Below, piece after piece: positions 36,507 through 46,211 of a stretch of 64,000 nt of DNA. This DNA is from Pseudotabrizicola alkalilacus (lineage in GTDB: Bacteria; Pseudomonadota; Alphaproteobacteria; Rhodobacterales; Rhodobacteraceae), in assembly GCF_003443995.1 (NCBI RefSeq), contig NZ_QWEY01000013.1:35601-99600 (forward strand). The letters are read 5' to 3'. Each line of letters opens with the position of its first letter. The stretch's first letter is position 1. The position numbers and the translations under genes were made by a program. The notes beneath the pieces are model-generated. The model did no database searches and was not told the DNA's origin. It saw nothing but the letters and a program-made list of their open reading frames with translations.

Positions 36507-36823
36507 AGTGCCCGCCCCCCGGATGAGCGATGCGCCATCCCGTTTTTCACCCCGTCTGTGCCCAGAGTGCAGGCAGCGGGTTAACCACAGGTTAGCCCCG
36601 GCCCAAGCCCCCCGCAAGCCTTTCCGCTGCCACTTCGGAATCCCCCAAACTCTTAACAACCGCTTAATTTCACACCACCAACCCCTTGATTTCACACCAC
36701 CAACCCCTTGATTTCCCTCACACTCCCCTATTGTAACACAGCGGGAACCCACCCCCTTCCCCCGTCCTGCTCCAACGCTTAAGATCGGGCCAAACCGCAA
36801 GGGGCGGGCACGGGAGCATCCAT
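36507..36823. other. Non-coding region between methyltransferase and mtnP
   Basis: About 317 bp with no plausible gene. The half next to mtnP is AT-richer than its surroundings and holds a two-unit 22-bp tandem repeat (36668-36711) and C-rich runs. It should contain the divergent promoters of the methyltransferase gene and mtnP. Confidence 0.6.
36668..36711. repeat. Tandem repeat, 2 x 22 bp
   Basis: Two exact, adjacent copies of a 22-bp unit that starts TTTCACACCACC and ends CCCCTTGA. They lie 113 bp upstream of the mtnP start. They could be a regulatory iteron or a simple slippage product. Confidence 0.85.
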
Positions 36824-37690
36824 ATGGACAGCATGATCGGCATCATCGGCGGCTCGGGTCTCTATCAGATCGACGGGCTGGAGGGGGCCTCCTGGGTCAA
36901 GGTCAGCACGCCCTGGGGCAAGCCCTCGGATGAGGTGCTGGTGGGGCGGCTGGGCGGTGTTGCCATGGCCTTTCTGCCGCGCCATGGCCGGGGCCATGTC
37001 CACGCGCCCAGCAGCGTGAACCACCGGGCCAATATCGACGCGCTCAAGCGGCTGGGCTGTACCGATGTGGTGGCGCTGTCAGCGGTCGGCTCGCTGCGCG
37101 AAGACTACGTGCCGGGCGATTTTGTGGTGGTGGACCAGTATATCGACCGGACCTTTGCCCGCGAAAAGTCGTTCTTTGGCAGCGGCTGTGTGGCCCATGT
37201 CGGCTTTTCCCACCCGACCTGCGCCCGCCTGTCGGGCCATGTCGCCACCGCCGCCCGTGCCGCCGGGGCGCGGGTGCATGAGGGGGCCACTTATGTCGCG
37301 ATGGAGGGGCCGCAGTTTTCCACCCTCGCCGAGTCGCGCCTCTATCGCCAGTGGGGCGCCGATCTGATCGGCATGACCGGGATGCCCGAGGCCAAACTCG
37401 CCCGCGAGGCCGAGCTGTGCTATGCCTGCCTTGCGATGGTCACCGATTTCGACTGCTGGCACCCGTCGCATGGCGCGGTCGATGTGGCGCAGGTGCTGGC
37501 AACCATGGGGCGCAACGCCGGGCTGGCGCGCGATCTGGTGACCCGCCTGCCCGCGCTGCTGGGCCCCACCCGCGCGCTGTGCCCGCAGGGCTGCGACCGG
37601 GCGCTGGACCATGCGATCATGACCGCCCCGGCGATGCGCGACCCTGAGCTGCTGGCAAAGCTGGATGCGGTTGCCGGGCGGGTGCTGTGA
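36824..37690 (+). CDS. mtnP: S-methyl-5'-thioadenosine phosphorylase
   Basis: Splits methylthioadenosine into adenine and methylthioribose-1-phosphate, in salvage after polyamine and SAM use. PNP/MTAP family: [52 protein letters not shown] and [30 protein letters not shown]. 288 residues. MIGIIGGSG at the fourth codon could be the true start. The stop overlaps the next gene (GTGA), and apt follows, so the adenine released here is reused by Apt. Confidence 0.95.
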   Translation: MDSMIGIIGGSGLYQIDGLEGASWVKVSTPWGKPSDEVLVGRLGGVAMAFLPRHGRGHVHAPSSVNHRANIDALKRLGCTDVVALSAVGSLREDYVPGDFVVVDQYIDRTFAREKSFFGSGCVAHVGFSHPTCARLSGHVATAARAAGARVHEGATYVAMEGPQFSTLAESRLYRQWGADLIGMTGMPEAKLAREAELCYACLAMVTDFDCWHPSHGAVDVAQVLATMGRNAGLARDLVTRLPALLGPTRALCPQGCDRALDHAIMTAPAMRDPELLAKLDAVAGRVL

Positions 37691-38364
37691 CCTGGCGATC
37701 TACCATTAGGGCCGCCTTTGCCGTCGCGCTGCTCTGCCTCGCCGCCCCAGCGCTCGCAGAGGATGGGGTCAGGGTTGATAGCCTGCTGCCTGACGCCGAT
37801 TTCTTTCGGGCCGCCACCTGTGGCGCCCCTCCCGGCGGCGACTGTCAGCAAGATCCGATGCTCTGGCAAAAGACCGATCTGACCCTGACTGTGCTGCCGT
37901 CAGACGTGAAGACCGGGCGCTTCATGCCAATGCTGCTGTCGGTCAGCGTCGATTATGCGCTGATGCAGATCAACCGCGCCGGATCGGGCCTGACCATCAC
38001 CCGGGTGGAGGGGCCCGAGGCCGATATCCGCCTGACCCTGACCGATGCGGTTGAGGGTGATGTGATGGACGAGGTGCCCGGCCTGACCGCCCCCGGCGTG
38101 ATGGGGGTGGGTTATGCCTCGGTCTGGTGGACGGAGGAGACCGGGATCACCGAAGCCTCGATCCTGATTTCGGCCGCGATCAAGCCCACGGAAATCGTCT
38201 CGGTGGTGCTGGAAGAGATTTTTCAGGCCACCGGCCCGCTGTTCGACATCGACAGCCCGGCCTATGAGGGCGTGTCGATCCTGTCGCAGAATTCCAACGC
38301 CACCGTCACCATCGCGGATCAGGACGCACGGCTGCTGCGCCATCTGTATCCGCCCGAACCGTGA
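37687..38364 (+). CDS. DUF2927-like secreted protein
   Basis: A 225-residue protein with a signal peptide ([16 protein letters not shown]). The C-terminal part [22 protein letters not shown] and [14 protein letters not shown] resembles DUF2927, a family of unknown function frequent in Rhodobacteraceae whose EExxQ motif hints at a metal or protease-like role (inference). The start is the GTG at 37687, overlapping the mtnP stop; apt begins 10 bp after its stop. It is thus a secreted protein embedded in a salvage operon. Confidence 0.75.
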   Translation: MTWRSTIRAAFAVALLCLAAPALAEDGVRVDSLLPDADFFRAATCGAPPGGDCQQDPMLWQKTDLTLTVLPSDVKTGRFMPMLLSVSVDYALMQINRAGSGLTITRVEGPEADIRLTLTDAVEGDVMDEVPGLTAPGVMGVGYASVWWTEETGITEASILISAAIKPTEIVSVVLEEIFQATGPLFDIDSPAYEGVSILSQNSNATVTIADQDARLLRHLYPPEP

Positions 38365-38374
38365 AAGCCCGAGC

Positions 38375-38914
38375 ATGACCGCGCGCAAGACCGTCAAAGA
38401 CTACATCCGGACCATCGTGGATTTCCCGCATGAGGGCATCCTGTTCCGCGATGTCACCACGCTGTTTGCCGATCCGCGCGGGTTCCGGATGTGTGTCGAC
38501 CAGCTGCTGGCCCCCTATGCCGGAATGCGGATCGACAAGGTGGTGGGGCTGGAGGCGCGCGGCTTTATTCTGGGCGGTGCGGTTGCGCATCAGCTGTCAA
38601 CCGGGTTCGTGCCGATCCGCAAAAAGGGCAAGCTGCCGGGACAGACGATTTCGCAGGCCTATACGCTGGAATATGGCGAGGCGGTGGTCGAGGTGCATGA
38701 AGACGCGATGCAGCCCGGCGAGACGGTGCTGGTTGTCGATGATCTGCTGGCCACCGGCGGCACGGCCGAGGCCGGGATCCGGTTGATCGAACGGCTGGGA
38801 GCAAAGGTGATCGGCTGCGCCTTTGTGGTCGATCTGCCAGATCTGGGGGGGCGCGACCGGCTGGAGGCGATGGGAATGGATGTGCACGCCCTGTGTGCTT
38901 TTGACGGGCTGTAA
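38375..38914 (+). CDS. apt: Adenine phosphoribosyltransferase
   Basis: Converts adenine and PRPP to AMP. 179 residues starting [31 protein letters not shown]. The PRPP-binding motif [17 protein letters not shown] and [17 protein letters not shown] are typical of Apt. Third gene of mtnP-DUF2927-apt; it completes recycling of the adenine released by MtnP. Confidence 0.96.
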   Translation: MTARKTVKDYIRTIVDFPHEGILFRDVTTLFADPRGFRMCVDQLLAPYAGMRIDKVVGLEARGFILGGAVAHQLSTGFVPIRKKGKLPGQTISQAYTLEYGEAVVEVHEDAMQPGETVLVVDDLLATGGTAEAGIRLIERLGAKVIGCAFVVDLPDLGGRDRLEAMGMDVHALCAFDGL

Positions 38915-39144
38915 AACCGCACACGACATAGTGTCATTAACCTCGATTTAGGGAATCGCCCCTAGACAGATCAAGCGCGGCCTTGGCCACGCTGTTGCTT
39001 GCAAGGGGTGGCGAATGCCCCCTGTTTGACGTGCTGCTTGCAATCACACGTCAAAACTCTCCCCCGCCGGGTTTCATACCCGGCGGGGTTCTCCAGCGGG
39101 ATGCTTGTCTTGCGGGCGTCACCCGGCACCGATACCCTCTGCCA

Positions 39145-40386
39145 ATGACACCCACACGCACCGACCTGTTCCATACCTTTGCCCGTATCGGCGTGCTGTC
39201 CTTTGGCGGCCCTGCGGCGCAGATTGCGCTGATGCACCGGATTCTGGTGGATGAGCGCAAATGGCTGACCGAAAAGGATTATCTGTCGGCCCTGTCGTTC
39301 TGCATGCTGCTGCCGGGGCCAGAGGCGATGCAGCTTGCCACCTGGGCCGGCTGGCGGCTGCACGGCACGGTGGGCGGGCTGATCGCGGGCGGGCTGTTTG
39401 TGCTGCCCGGTGCGCTGGTCGTGCTGGCGCTGTCGATGGCCTATGCGGCCTGGGGCGAGCTGCCGCTGATGCAGGCGCTGTTTCTGGGGGTGCAGGCGGC
39501 GGTGATTGCCATCGTGATCGAAGCGCTGATCCGGGTGGCCCGCCGCGCGCTGCGCGGGCGCGCGGCCTATGTGATTGCGGTGCTGGCCTTTCTGGGCCTG
39601 TTCATGCTGAATCTGCCGTTTCCGGTCATCATCCTCGCCGCAGGGCTCTGGGGGCTGATGACCGCGCGCGGCAACCGCGCCGCCCTGCCCGAGATTACGG
39701 CGCCGCGCACGTTGCAAACGCTGGTCCTGTGGCTGGCGGTCTGGCTGCTGCCGCTGGCGCTGCTCTGGGCGCAGGGCGGGATCTTGTTTGATGTCGGCTG
39801 GTTCTTTTCCAAGCTCGCGGTGCTGACCTTTGGCGGTGCCTATGCGGTGCTGGCCTGGATGACGCAAGAGGTGGTGGCGATACAGGGCTGGCTGACCACA
39901 CCGCAGATGATGGCAGGGCTGGGGCTGGCAGAAACCACGCCCGGCCCGCTGATTCTGGTCAATGAATTCGTCGGCTTCATGGCCGGATACGGCGCAGGCG
40001 GCTGGGCCATGGGCCTTGCCGCCGCAACTGTTGCACTGTGGATGACCTTTGTGCCGTGCTTTTTGTGGATCTTTGTCGCCGCGCCCTATCTTGCGCGCAT
40101 CACCGCCGATCCCCGGCTTTCGGGCGCGCTGACTGCAATCATGGCAGCGGTGGTCGGGGTCATTGCGAATCTGTCGCTGTGGTTTGCGCTGCACCTATTG
40201 TTCGGCTCTATCACGCCACGCAGCTTTGGCCCTGTGCAGTTGATCATCCCTGATCCGGCCAGTCTTAATCTGACCGCCCTTGGCCTTGCCGCGCTGTCGG
40301 CGCTGCTGCTGTTGTACTTTCACCGCCCGCTGTGGCAGGTGCTGGCCGCCTCGGCGCTGCTGTCGGTTGCAATCAGTGCCGCCTGA
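39145..40386 (+). CDS. chrA: Chromate transporter ChrA family
   Basis: A 413-residue CHR-family membrane protein with two homologous halves. The N-terminal half begins TDLFHTFARIGVLSFGGPAAQIALMHR with LPGPEAMQLATWAGW. The second half has FFSKLAVLTFGGAYAVLAWM and GLGLAETTPGPLILVNEFVGFMAGY. Chromate efflux is the known role of characterised members; many others have unknown substrates. The ATG at 39145 has no clear ribosome binding site. Upstream 38915-39144 shows nothing I can name. Confidence 0.9.
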   Translation: MTPTRTDLFHTFARIGVLSFGGPAAQIALMHRILVDERKWLTEKDYLSALSFCMLLPGPEAMQLATWAGWRLHGTVGGLIAGGLFVLPGALVVLALSMAYAAWGELPLMQALFLGVQAAVIAIVIEALIRVARRALRGRAAYVIAVLAFLGLFMLNLPFPVIILAAGLWGLMTARGNRAALPEITAPRTLQTLVLWLAVWLLPLALLWAQGGILFDVGWFFSKLAVLTFGGAYAVLAWMTQEVVAIQGWLTTPQMMAGLGLAETTPGPLILVNEFVGFMAGYGAGGWAMGLAAATVALWMTFVPCFLWIFVAAPYLARITADPRLSGALTAIMAAVVGVIANLSLWFALHLLFGSITPRSFGPVQLIIPDPASLNLTALGLAALSALLLLYFHRPLWQVLAASALLSVAISAA

Positions 40387-40445
40387 CCCCTTTCATTCGG
40401 GGGCAAAACCCCTATGCTGGCATTACGGAAAGCTGAGGGTTCAAG

Positions 40446-40901
40446 ATGGCGCGGTCGATTGATTACGGAAATCTGATGCATCGCGCGATGCGCAGCCTGA
40501 TCCAGTCGGTGCTGGAAGATGTCGGCCAGAACGGCCTGCCCGGCGCGCATCATTTCTTTATCACCTTTGACACCACCCACCCCGAGGTGGAGATGGCCGA
40601 TTGGCTGAAAGCCCGCTATCCGGCGGAAATGACCATCGTGATCCAGCACTGGTTTGAAAACCTGGTGGTGACCGACGACGGATTCACCATCACGCTGAAT
40701 TTCGGCAACCAGCCCGAGCCGATGGTGATCCCGTTCGATGCGGTGCGCACCTTTGTTGACCCGTCGGTGGAATTCGGCCTGCGCTTTGAAAGCCATGCCG
40801 AAGACGAGGAGGACGACGAAGGCGATGATGACGGCGACGATGATCCGCCGCCCCAGCATGACGCCGAAGTTGTCAGCCTTGACAAGTTCCGCAAGCAATA
40901 A
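40446..40901 (+). CDS. sspB: SspB family protease adaptor
   Basis: A 151-residue alphaproteobacterial SspB (DUF1321 type), which delivers ssrA-tagged proteins to ClpXP. The fold is recognisable from HFFITFDTTHPEVEMADWLKARYP and IVIQHWFENLVVTDDGFTITLNFGNQPEPMVIPFDAV. A D/E-rich linker (about 116-135) and the C-terminal tail VVSLDKFRKQ, the ClpX-docking XB motif, follow. Monocistronic; fumC starts 115 bp later. Confidence 0.92.
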   Translation: MARSIDYGNLMHRAMRSLIQSVLEDVGQNGLPGAHHFFITFDTTHPEVEMADWLKARYPAEMTIVIQHWFENLVVTDDGFTITLNFGNQPEPMVIPFDAVRTFVDPSVEFGLRFESHAEDEEDDEGDDDGDDDPPPQHDAEVVSLDKFRKQ

Positions 40902-41016
40902 CGCCACCTGAACGGACAAAAGCAATGCGCTTTCGCCGTGGTATGCGACGGTATGCCAATTGATTTTTCTGCGCCCGCACCGTAAGGACGGGGCAGCAAA
41001 ATCAGGAGGCTTGCCG

Positions 41017-42411
41017 ATGTCCGCCACCCGTACCGAAACCGACAGCTTTGGCCCGCTTGAGGTTCCCGCTGACAAATACTGGGGCGCGCAGACCCAGCGC
41101 TCGATCATCAACTTTCCGATCGGCTGGGAAAAGCAGCCCGTCGCGATCATCCGCGCTTTGGGCGTGATCAAAAAGGCCTGTGCGCTGGTCAATGTCGATC
41201 AGGGCGACATGACGCCCGAACTGGGGCAGGCGATTGCCGCCGCCGCGACCGAGGTGATTGAAGGAAAGTTCGACGACAACTTCCCGCTGGTGGTGTGGCA
41301 GACCGGGTCGGGCACGCAAAGCAACATGAACGCGAACGAGGTGATCTCGAACCGCGCGATTGAAATGCTGGGCGGGGAAAAGGGCTCGAAAAAGCCGGTC
41401 CACCCGAATGACCACGTGAACATGGGGCAGTCGTCAAACGACACCTTCCCCACTGCGATGCACGTGGCGACGGGTATGATGGCGCGCGATGTGCTGCTGC
41501 CGGGTCTGGAAAAGCTGCATGCGGCGCTGGTGGCGAAATCCGAAGAGTTCAAGGATATCATCAAGATCGGCCGCACCCATACCCAGGATGCGACGCCCCT
41601 GACGCTGGGTCAGGAATTCGGCGGCTATGCTGCGCAGGTCGCCAAGGGCATTGCGCGGGTGAAAATGTGCCTGCCCGACATTTATGAGCTGGCACAGGGC
41701 GGCACCGCTGTCGGCACCGGGCTGAACACCCGCGTCGGCTGGGATACCCGTGTGGCGGCGCGTATTGCCGAGATCACCGATCTGCCCTTCGTAACCGCCC
41801 CCAACAAGTTCGAAGCCTTGGCCGCGCATGACGCCATGGTGATGTTCTCGGGCGCGTTGAAAACCGTGGCCGCCAGCCTGTTCAAGATCGCCAATGACCT
41901 GCGCCTCCTGGGCTCCGGCCCGCGGTCGGGTCTGGGCGAGCTGATCCTGCCGGAGAATGAGCCGGGGTCGTCGATCATGCCGGGCAAGGTGAACCCGACC
42001 CAGGCCGAAGCGCTGACCATGGTCTGCGCGCATGTGATGGGCAATGACGCCGCCATCGGCTTTGCCGGCTCGCAGGGGCATTTCGAGCTGAACGTCTACA
42101 ACCCGATGATGTCGTACAACCTGCTGCAATCCATGCAACTTCTGGGCGACGCGGCGGGATCGTTCACCGACAATATGGTGGTGGGCACCCAAGCCAATGT
42201 GGCGCGGATCGACAAGCTGATGAAGGAATCGCTGATGCTGGTCACGGCACTGGCCCCGACCATCGGCTATGACAACGCGACCAAGGTGGCCAAGACCGCG
42301 CACAAGAACGGCACCACCCTGAAGGAAGAGGCGATTGCGCTTGGCTTTGTCGACGCCGAAACCTTTGACCGCGTGGTGCGGCCCGAGGATATGATCGGCC
42401 CCAAAGGCTGA
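41017..42411 (+). CDS. fumC: Fumarate hydratase, class II
   Basis: An oxygen-stable fumarase of the TCA cycle: fumarate + water to malate. 464 residues. Motifs: [51 protein letters not shown] and the signature [13 protein letters not shown]. The ATG at 41017 has AGGAGG upstream. The DUF4169 gene begins 2 bp after its stop. Confidence 0.97.
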   Translation: MSATRTETDSFGPLEVPADKYWGAQTQRSIINFPIGWEKQPVAIIRALGVIKKACALVNVDQGDMTPELGQAIAAAATEVIEGKFDDNFPLVVWQTGSGTQSNMNANEVISNRAIEMLGGEKGSKKPVHPNDHVNMGQSSNDTFPTAMHVATGMMARDVLLPGLEKLHAALVAKSEEFKDIIKIGRTHTQDATPLTLGQEFGGYAAQVAKGIARVKMCLPDIYELAQGGTAVGTGLNTRVGWDTRVAARIAEITDLPFVTAPNKFEALAAHDAMVMFSGALKTVAASLFKIANDLRLLGSGPRSGLGELILPENEPGSSIMPGKVNPTQAEALTMVCAHVMGNDAAIGFAGSQGHFELNVYNPMMSYNLLQSMQLLGDAAGSFTDNMVVGTQANVARIDKLMKESLMLVTALAPTIGYDNATKVAKTAHKNGTTLKEEAIALGFVDAETFDRVVRPEDMIGPKG

Positions 42412-42412
42412 T

Positions 42413-42589
42413 ATGGCCGAGGTCGTCAACCTGCGCATGGTGAAAAAGCATGCCGCCCGCAAGGCGGCCCGCGCGCAGGCGGATGAAAACGCGGTAAAGT
42501 TTGGCCTGACCCGAACCGAGCGCGACCGGCAAAAGGCCGAAGCAGACAAAGCCGCCCGCGATCTTGCGGCACATAAACGCGAGCCGTAG
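42413..42589 (+). CDS. DUF4169 small protein
   Basis: A 58-residue, highly charged helical protein, MAEVVNLRMVKKHAARKAAR at its start, then a KFGLTRTERDRQKAEADKA helix and ending HKREP. This matches DUF4169, which in this order often follows fumC. Function unknown. It starts 2 bp after fumC and must be co-translated. Its TAG stop is supplied by the GTAGGGCGGGG repeat. Confidence 0.85.
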   Translation: MAEVVNLRMVKKHAARKAARAQADENAVKFGLTRTERDRQKAEADKAARDLAAHKREP

Positions 42590-42607
42590 GGCGGGGTTCA
42601 CCCCGCC
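42586..42607. repeat. GTAGGGCGGGG palindromic repeat, copy 2
   Basis: GTAGGGCGGGGT then TCACCCCGCC, a stem-forming palindrome that overlaps the DUF4169 stop codon and continues into a GC-rich leader before rlmJ. Same family as 34831-34852. Confidence 0.7.
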
Positions 42608-42668
42608 TTGCGACGCCAAACCCCGCCCTGCCCTTGCGGGGCAGGCCGCCGCCTGCTACGGCAATGAG

Positions 42669-43448
42669 ATGCTGTCATATCAACACCTGTATCACGCCGG
42701 AAATCTTGCCGATGTCCACAAGCACGCGCTTTTGGCCACCACGCTCGATTACCTGACCCGCAAGGACAAACCGCTGACCTATGTGGAAACCCACGCCGGG
42801 CGCGGGCTGTATGATCTGACCGCCCCCGAAGCGATGAAAACCGGCGAGGCGGCCAAGGGCATTGCCATCGCCGCCAACTGGTTTCCCGCGACGCACCCCT
42901 ATAGCCGCGCTCTGGCCGCCACCCGCGACCAGCGCGGGCCAGCCGCCTACCCCGGCAGCCCGCTGATCGCCGGGCATCTGCTGCGCGAGACTGACAGCAT
43001 CCATCTGTGCGAGCTGCACCCGCAGGAACATGCGGCGCTGGAATATGCCTCTGCCCCGTTCGGGGCCAAGGTCTATCACGAGGATGGGCTGGCCAAGGCG
43101 CTGTCGATCTGCCCGCCCACGCCCCGGCGCGGCATGGCGCTGATTGACCCTTCTTATGAGGTGAAGACCGATTACGAGACGATACCGCGCGTGGTTGGCC
43201 AGTTGCACCGCAAGTGGAATGTCGGGATCATTTACCTGTGGTATCCGATCCTGCGCGAAGGCTATCACAAGCCGATGCTGGCCGAGCTCCGCGCGATCCA
43301 GCCCGAGGCGCTGGTGCATGAGGTGCGCTTCCCCCCGGTGCGCGATGGGCACCGGATGGAAGGCTCGGGCATGGTGATGATCAACCCGCCCTTTGGCATT
43401 GAAACCGAGACCAAGCGGCTGACCGGGTTGTTCCGTAAGCTCGGCTGA
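42669..43448 (+). CDS. rlmJ: 23S rRNA (adenine(2030)-N6)-methyltransferase
   Basis: 259 residues, starting MLSYQHLYHAGNLADVHKH, the RlmJ (formerly YhiR) signature. The catalytic N6-methyltransferase motif is MALIDPSYE. THAGRGLYDL and NPPFG follow. It modifies A2030 of 23S rRNA. An earlier in-frame start exists, but homology begins at 42669. Convergent with pepN across a small palindromic hairpin. Confidence 0.94.
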   Translation: MLSYQHLYHAGNLADVHKHALLATTLDYLTRKDKPLTYVETHAGRGLYDLTAPEAMKTGEAAKGIAIAANWFPATHPYSRALAATRDQRGPAAYPGSPLIAGHLLRETDSIHLCELHPQEHAALEYASAPFGAKVYHEDGLAKALSICPPTPRRGMALIDPSYEVKTDYETIPRVVGQLHRKWNVGIIYLWYPILREGYHKPMLAELRAIQPEALVHEVRFPPVRDGHRMEGSGMVMINPPFGIETETKRLTGLFRKLG

Positions 43449-43471
43449 CGGATCACTCCCCCGGCCGCAGA

Positions 43472-43492
43472 CGAATTTTCGGCGAAAATTCG
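43472..43492. terminator. Symmetric hairpin between rlmJ and pepN
   Basis: GAATTTTC, loop GGC, GAAAATTC flanked by C and G: a stem of the GNNTTTTC-NGC-GAAAANNC type, near-palindromic and so readable on both strands. It lies between the convergent rlmJ and pepN stops and probably ends both. The same design occurs at 52930-53007. Confidence 0.6.
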
Positions 43493-43513
43493 GGCCCGGC
43501 CTGCTGCGCGCGC

Positions 43514-46072
43514 TTAGTCCCCCAGCATGCGCCCGGCCATCTCGGACAGATCCCGGCTCAATCCCTTGGTTGCCAGCATCCGGCGCAGCACGTCGCGTAG
43601 CATGCCCTGCCGGTCGGCATCATAGCGCGGCCAGGTCTCGAACGCAGTCGACATCCGCGCCGCCGTTTGCGGGTTCAGCGGGTCGAGCCGCAGCAACCAA
43701 TCCGCCACCAGCGCATAGGCAGCACCGCTGATGTGGTGGAACCCGGCATGATGGCCCGACAGCGCCCCGATCACCGAGCGGAAGCGGTTGGGGTTCTTCC
43801 AGTCGAAATCCGGGTGTTCGGTCAGGGCGCGGGTCACCTCTGCCGCCCGCTCCGGGCTGGCAAAGCCGATCTGCAGCGCAAACCACTTGTCCATCACATT
43901 GCGGTCGGCCCGCCAGCGGGATTCAAACCGCGCCAGCTCCTCCTGCCCCGCGCCGATGTCGAGCAGGCAGGACAGCGCGCCGACCTCTTCGGTCATGTTG
44001 TCCGCCGCCGCAAAGGCGGCGCGCGCGGCGGTGCCGCCATCGACCCGGGACAGCAGCGACAGCGCGGCCAGCCGCAACGCGCGGCGGCCCGCAGCGCGGG
44101 CATCGGGCGTGAACGGGCCGGGTTCGGCAAGCCCCGCCATCAACCCCGGCAACACCCCGGCCAGCCGCTGTGCCAGCGCATCCCCCATCCGCCTGCGGGC
44201 CGCATAAATGCCCGCCGGATCGGGCACATGGCCCGAGGCGTGCAGCGTTTGCGCCATGTCGTCATCCGACGGCAGCCGCAGGCACAGCGCGCGAAACGCC
44301 GGGTCAAGGCTGTCGTCCTGCGCCACCCGCGCCAGTGCATCCAGCCAGTCCGGCCCCGGTGCCGCGCCTGTCGTCACCATCCGCGCCAGCAGATCCTTGG
44401 CCAGTGCCCGACCCGCCTCCCACTTGTTGAACGGGTCGGTGTCATGCGCCAGCAGAAAGGCGCGTTCTTCGGCACTCACCGCGCGCTCCAGCAGTACCGG
44501 CGCGGAAAATCCGCGCAGGATCGAGGGCACGGGCCGCGCCGCCAGCCCGTCAAAGCGAAAGGATTGGCGGGTCTCGGTCATCTCCAGCACGGTGGTCGGC
44601 ACCACCTCGGCGCCATTGGGGTTCAAAAGCCCGACCGCAATCGGCAGCACCTTGGCGCCCTTGACCGTCTGGCCGGGGGTGACCGGGTTTTCCTGTTCGA
44701 AATGAAGCGTATAGGTGCCGTCGTTAAAGTCATCTGTTACCCGTAGCCGGGGTGTGCCCGCTTCGGAATACCAGCGTTTGAACTGGGTCAGATCGCGCCC
44801 CGTGGCGTCCTGAAACACCGCCAGCCAATCCTCGATCGTCGCCGCCTGCCCGTCGTGGCGCTCAAAGTACAGATCGAGCGCGCGGGCGTAGCCGTCATCG
44901 CCCACCAGACGTTTCAGCATGCCGATCACCTCGGCACCCTTTTCGTAGATCGTGGCGGTGTAGAAATTGTTGATCTCGACATAGGACTCGGGCCGCACCG
45001 CATGGGCCAGCGGCCCCTGATCCTCGCGGAACTGGCGGGCGCGGAGCATCAGAACGTCTTCGATCCGCTTCACCGCGTGGCTGCGCATATCGCCGGAGAA
45101 CTGCTGGTCGCGGTAGACGGTCAGCCCCTCCTTCAGGCACAGCTGAAACCAGTCGCGACAGGTGATGCGGTTGCCGGTCCAGTTGTGGAAATACTCATGC
45201 GCGATGATCGCCTCGATCCGGGCAAAGTCATCGTCGGTGGCGGTCTCGGGACTGGCCAGCACGAATTTGGAGTTGAAGATGTTCAGCCCCTTGTTCTCCA
45301 TCGCGCCCATGTTGAAATCATCGACCGCGACGATGTTGAAAACATCCAGATCATATTCGCGGCCATAGACCTGTTCATCCCATTTCATCGAGCGGATCAG
45401 ACTGTCCATCGCATAGGCGCAGCGCCCTTCATCCCCCGGCCGCACCCAGATGTTGAGCGCGACATCGCGGCCCGACATCGTGACGAACCGGGCGGAATGG
45501 GCGCGCAGATCGCCCGCGACCAGGGCGAACAGATAGGCGGGTTTGGGCCAGGGATCATCCCATTCCGCCCAACCCGGCCCCTCGGCCACCAGATTGCCGT
45601 TGGACAAGAGCACCGGCAGATCGCCCACGACCTGCACCCGGAACCGCGCCATCACGTCGGGGCGGTCGGGGTAAAAGGTGATCTTGCGAAAGCCTTCGGC
45701 CTCGCATTGGGTGCAGTACAGGCCGCGCGACATATACAGGCCCTCCAGCGCGGTATTGCCCTCGGGCGCGATCTCGACCTCGGTTTCCAGCACAAACGGC
45801 GCATCGGGCAACTCCGCCGCCGGAATGGTCAGCCCGGTGTCATCGGGCTGCACCGACAGCGCCCGCCCGTCTATTGACAACGACATGAGCCGCAGCCCCT
45901 CACCATCCAGCCGCAGGTCATGGCCCGCACCCCGCGCCGGGTTTGGCCGCATCTCCAGCCGCGCCTGTACCTTTGTGGCCTGTGGCGACAGATGGAATTT
46001 CAGCGCGACCTGATCCACAAGGTGCGAAAACGGCTGGTAATCGGCAAGGTGTATGGCGCGGGCGTCGGTCAT
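43514..46072 (-). CDS. pepN: Aminopeptidase N
   Basis: An M1-family zinc aminopeptidase removing N-terminal residues from peptides. 852 residues. The substrate motif GAMENKGLNIFNS and the zinc motif HEYFHNWTGNR with the downstream Glu in LKEGLTVYRDQ are intact. A C-terminal helical domain (DUF3458 type) completes it. The ATG at 46072 (MTDARAIHLADYQPF) is the start that matches family N-termini. It diverges from the photolyase gene. Confidence 0.96.
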   Translation of the reverse strand: MTDARAIHLADYQPFSHLVDQVALKFHLSPQATKVQARLEMRPNPARGAGHDLRLDGEGLRLMSLSIDGRALSVQPDDTGLTIPAAELPDAPFVLETEVEIAPEGNTALEGLYMSRGLYCTQCEAEGFRKITFYPDRPDVMARFRVQVVGDLPVLLSNGNLVAEGPGWAEWDDPWPKPAYLFALVAGDLRAHSARFVTMSGRDVALNIWVRPGDEGRCAYAMDSLIRSMKWDEQVYGREYDLDVFNIVAVDDFNMGAMENKGLNIFNSKFVLASPETATDDDFARIEAIIAHEYFHNWTGNRITCRDWFQLCLKEGLTVYRDQQFSGDMRSHAVKRIEDVLMLRARQFREDQGPLAHAVRPESYVEINNFYTATIYEKGAEVIGMLKRLVGDDGYARALDLYFERHDGQAATIEDWLAVFQDATGRDLTQFKRWYSEAGTPRLRVTDDFNDGTYTLHFEQENPVTPGQTVKGAKVLPIAVGLLNPNGAEVVPTTVLEMTETRQSFRFDGLAARPVPSILRGFSAPVLLERAVSAEERAFLLAHDTDPFNKWEAGRALAKDLLARMVTTGAAPGPDWLDALARVAQDDSLDPAFRALCLRLPSDDDMAQTLHASGHVPDPAGIYAARRRMGDALAQRLAGVLPGLMAGLAEPGPFTPDARAAGRRALRLAALSLLSRVDGGTAARAAFAAADNMTEEVGALSCLLDIGAGQEELARFESRWRADRNVMDKWFALQIGFASPERAAEVTRALTEHPDFDWKNPNRFRSVIGALSGHHAGFHHISGAAYALVADWLLRLDPLNPQTAARMSTAFETWPRYDADRQGMLRDVLRRMLATKGLSRDLSEMAGRMLGD

Positions 46073-46211
46073 GGGTCTGGTCCTCCTGCCCACCCAAGCT
46101 ATGCGCTGTGCCGCCACGTGCAAGCCCGAAGGCATTGGCGCGGGGGAAAAATCCTGCGCACGGCGGATCAGGTCTTTACGAATCTGGCCCAGCCGCTATC
46201 TGATATGTTCC

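Noticed and set aside
36668..36711. Possible CRISPR-like repeats
   Set aside because: Two directly adjacent copies with no spacers and no cas genes nearby.
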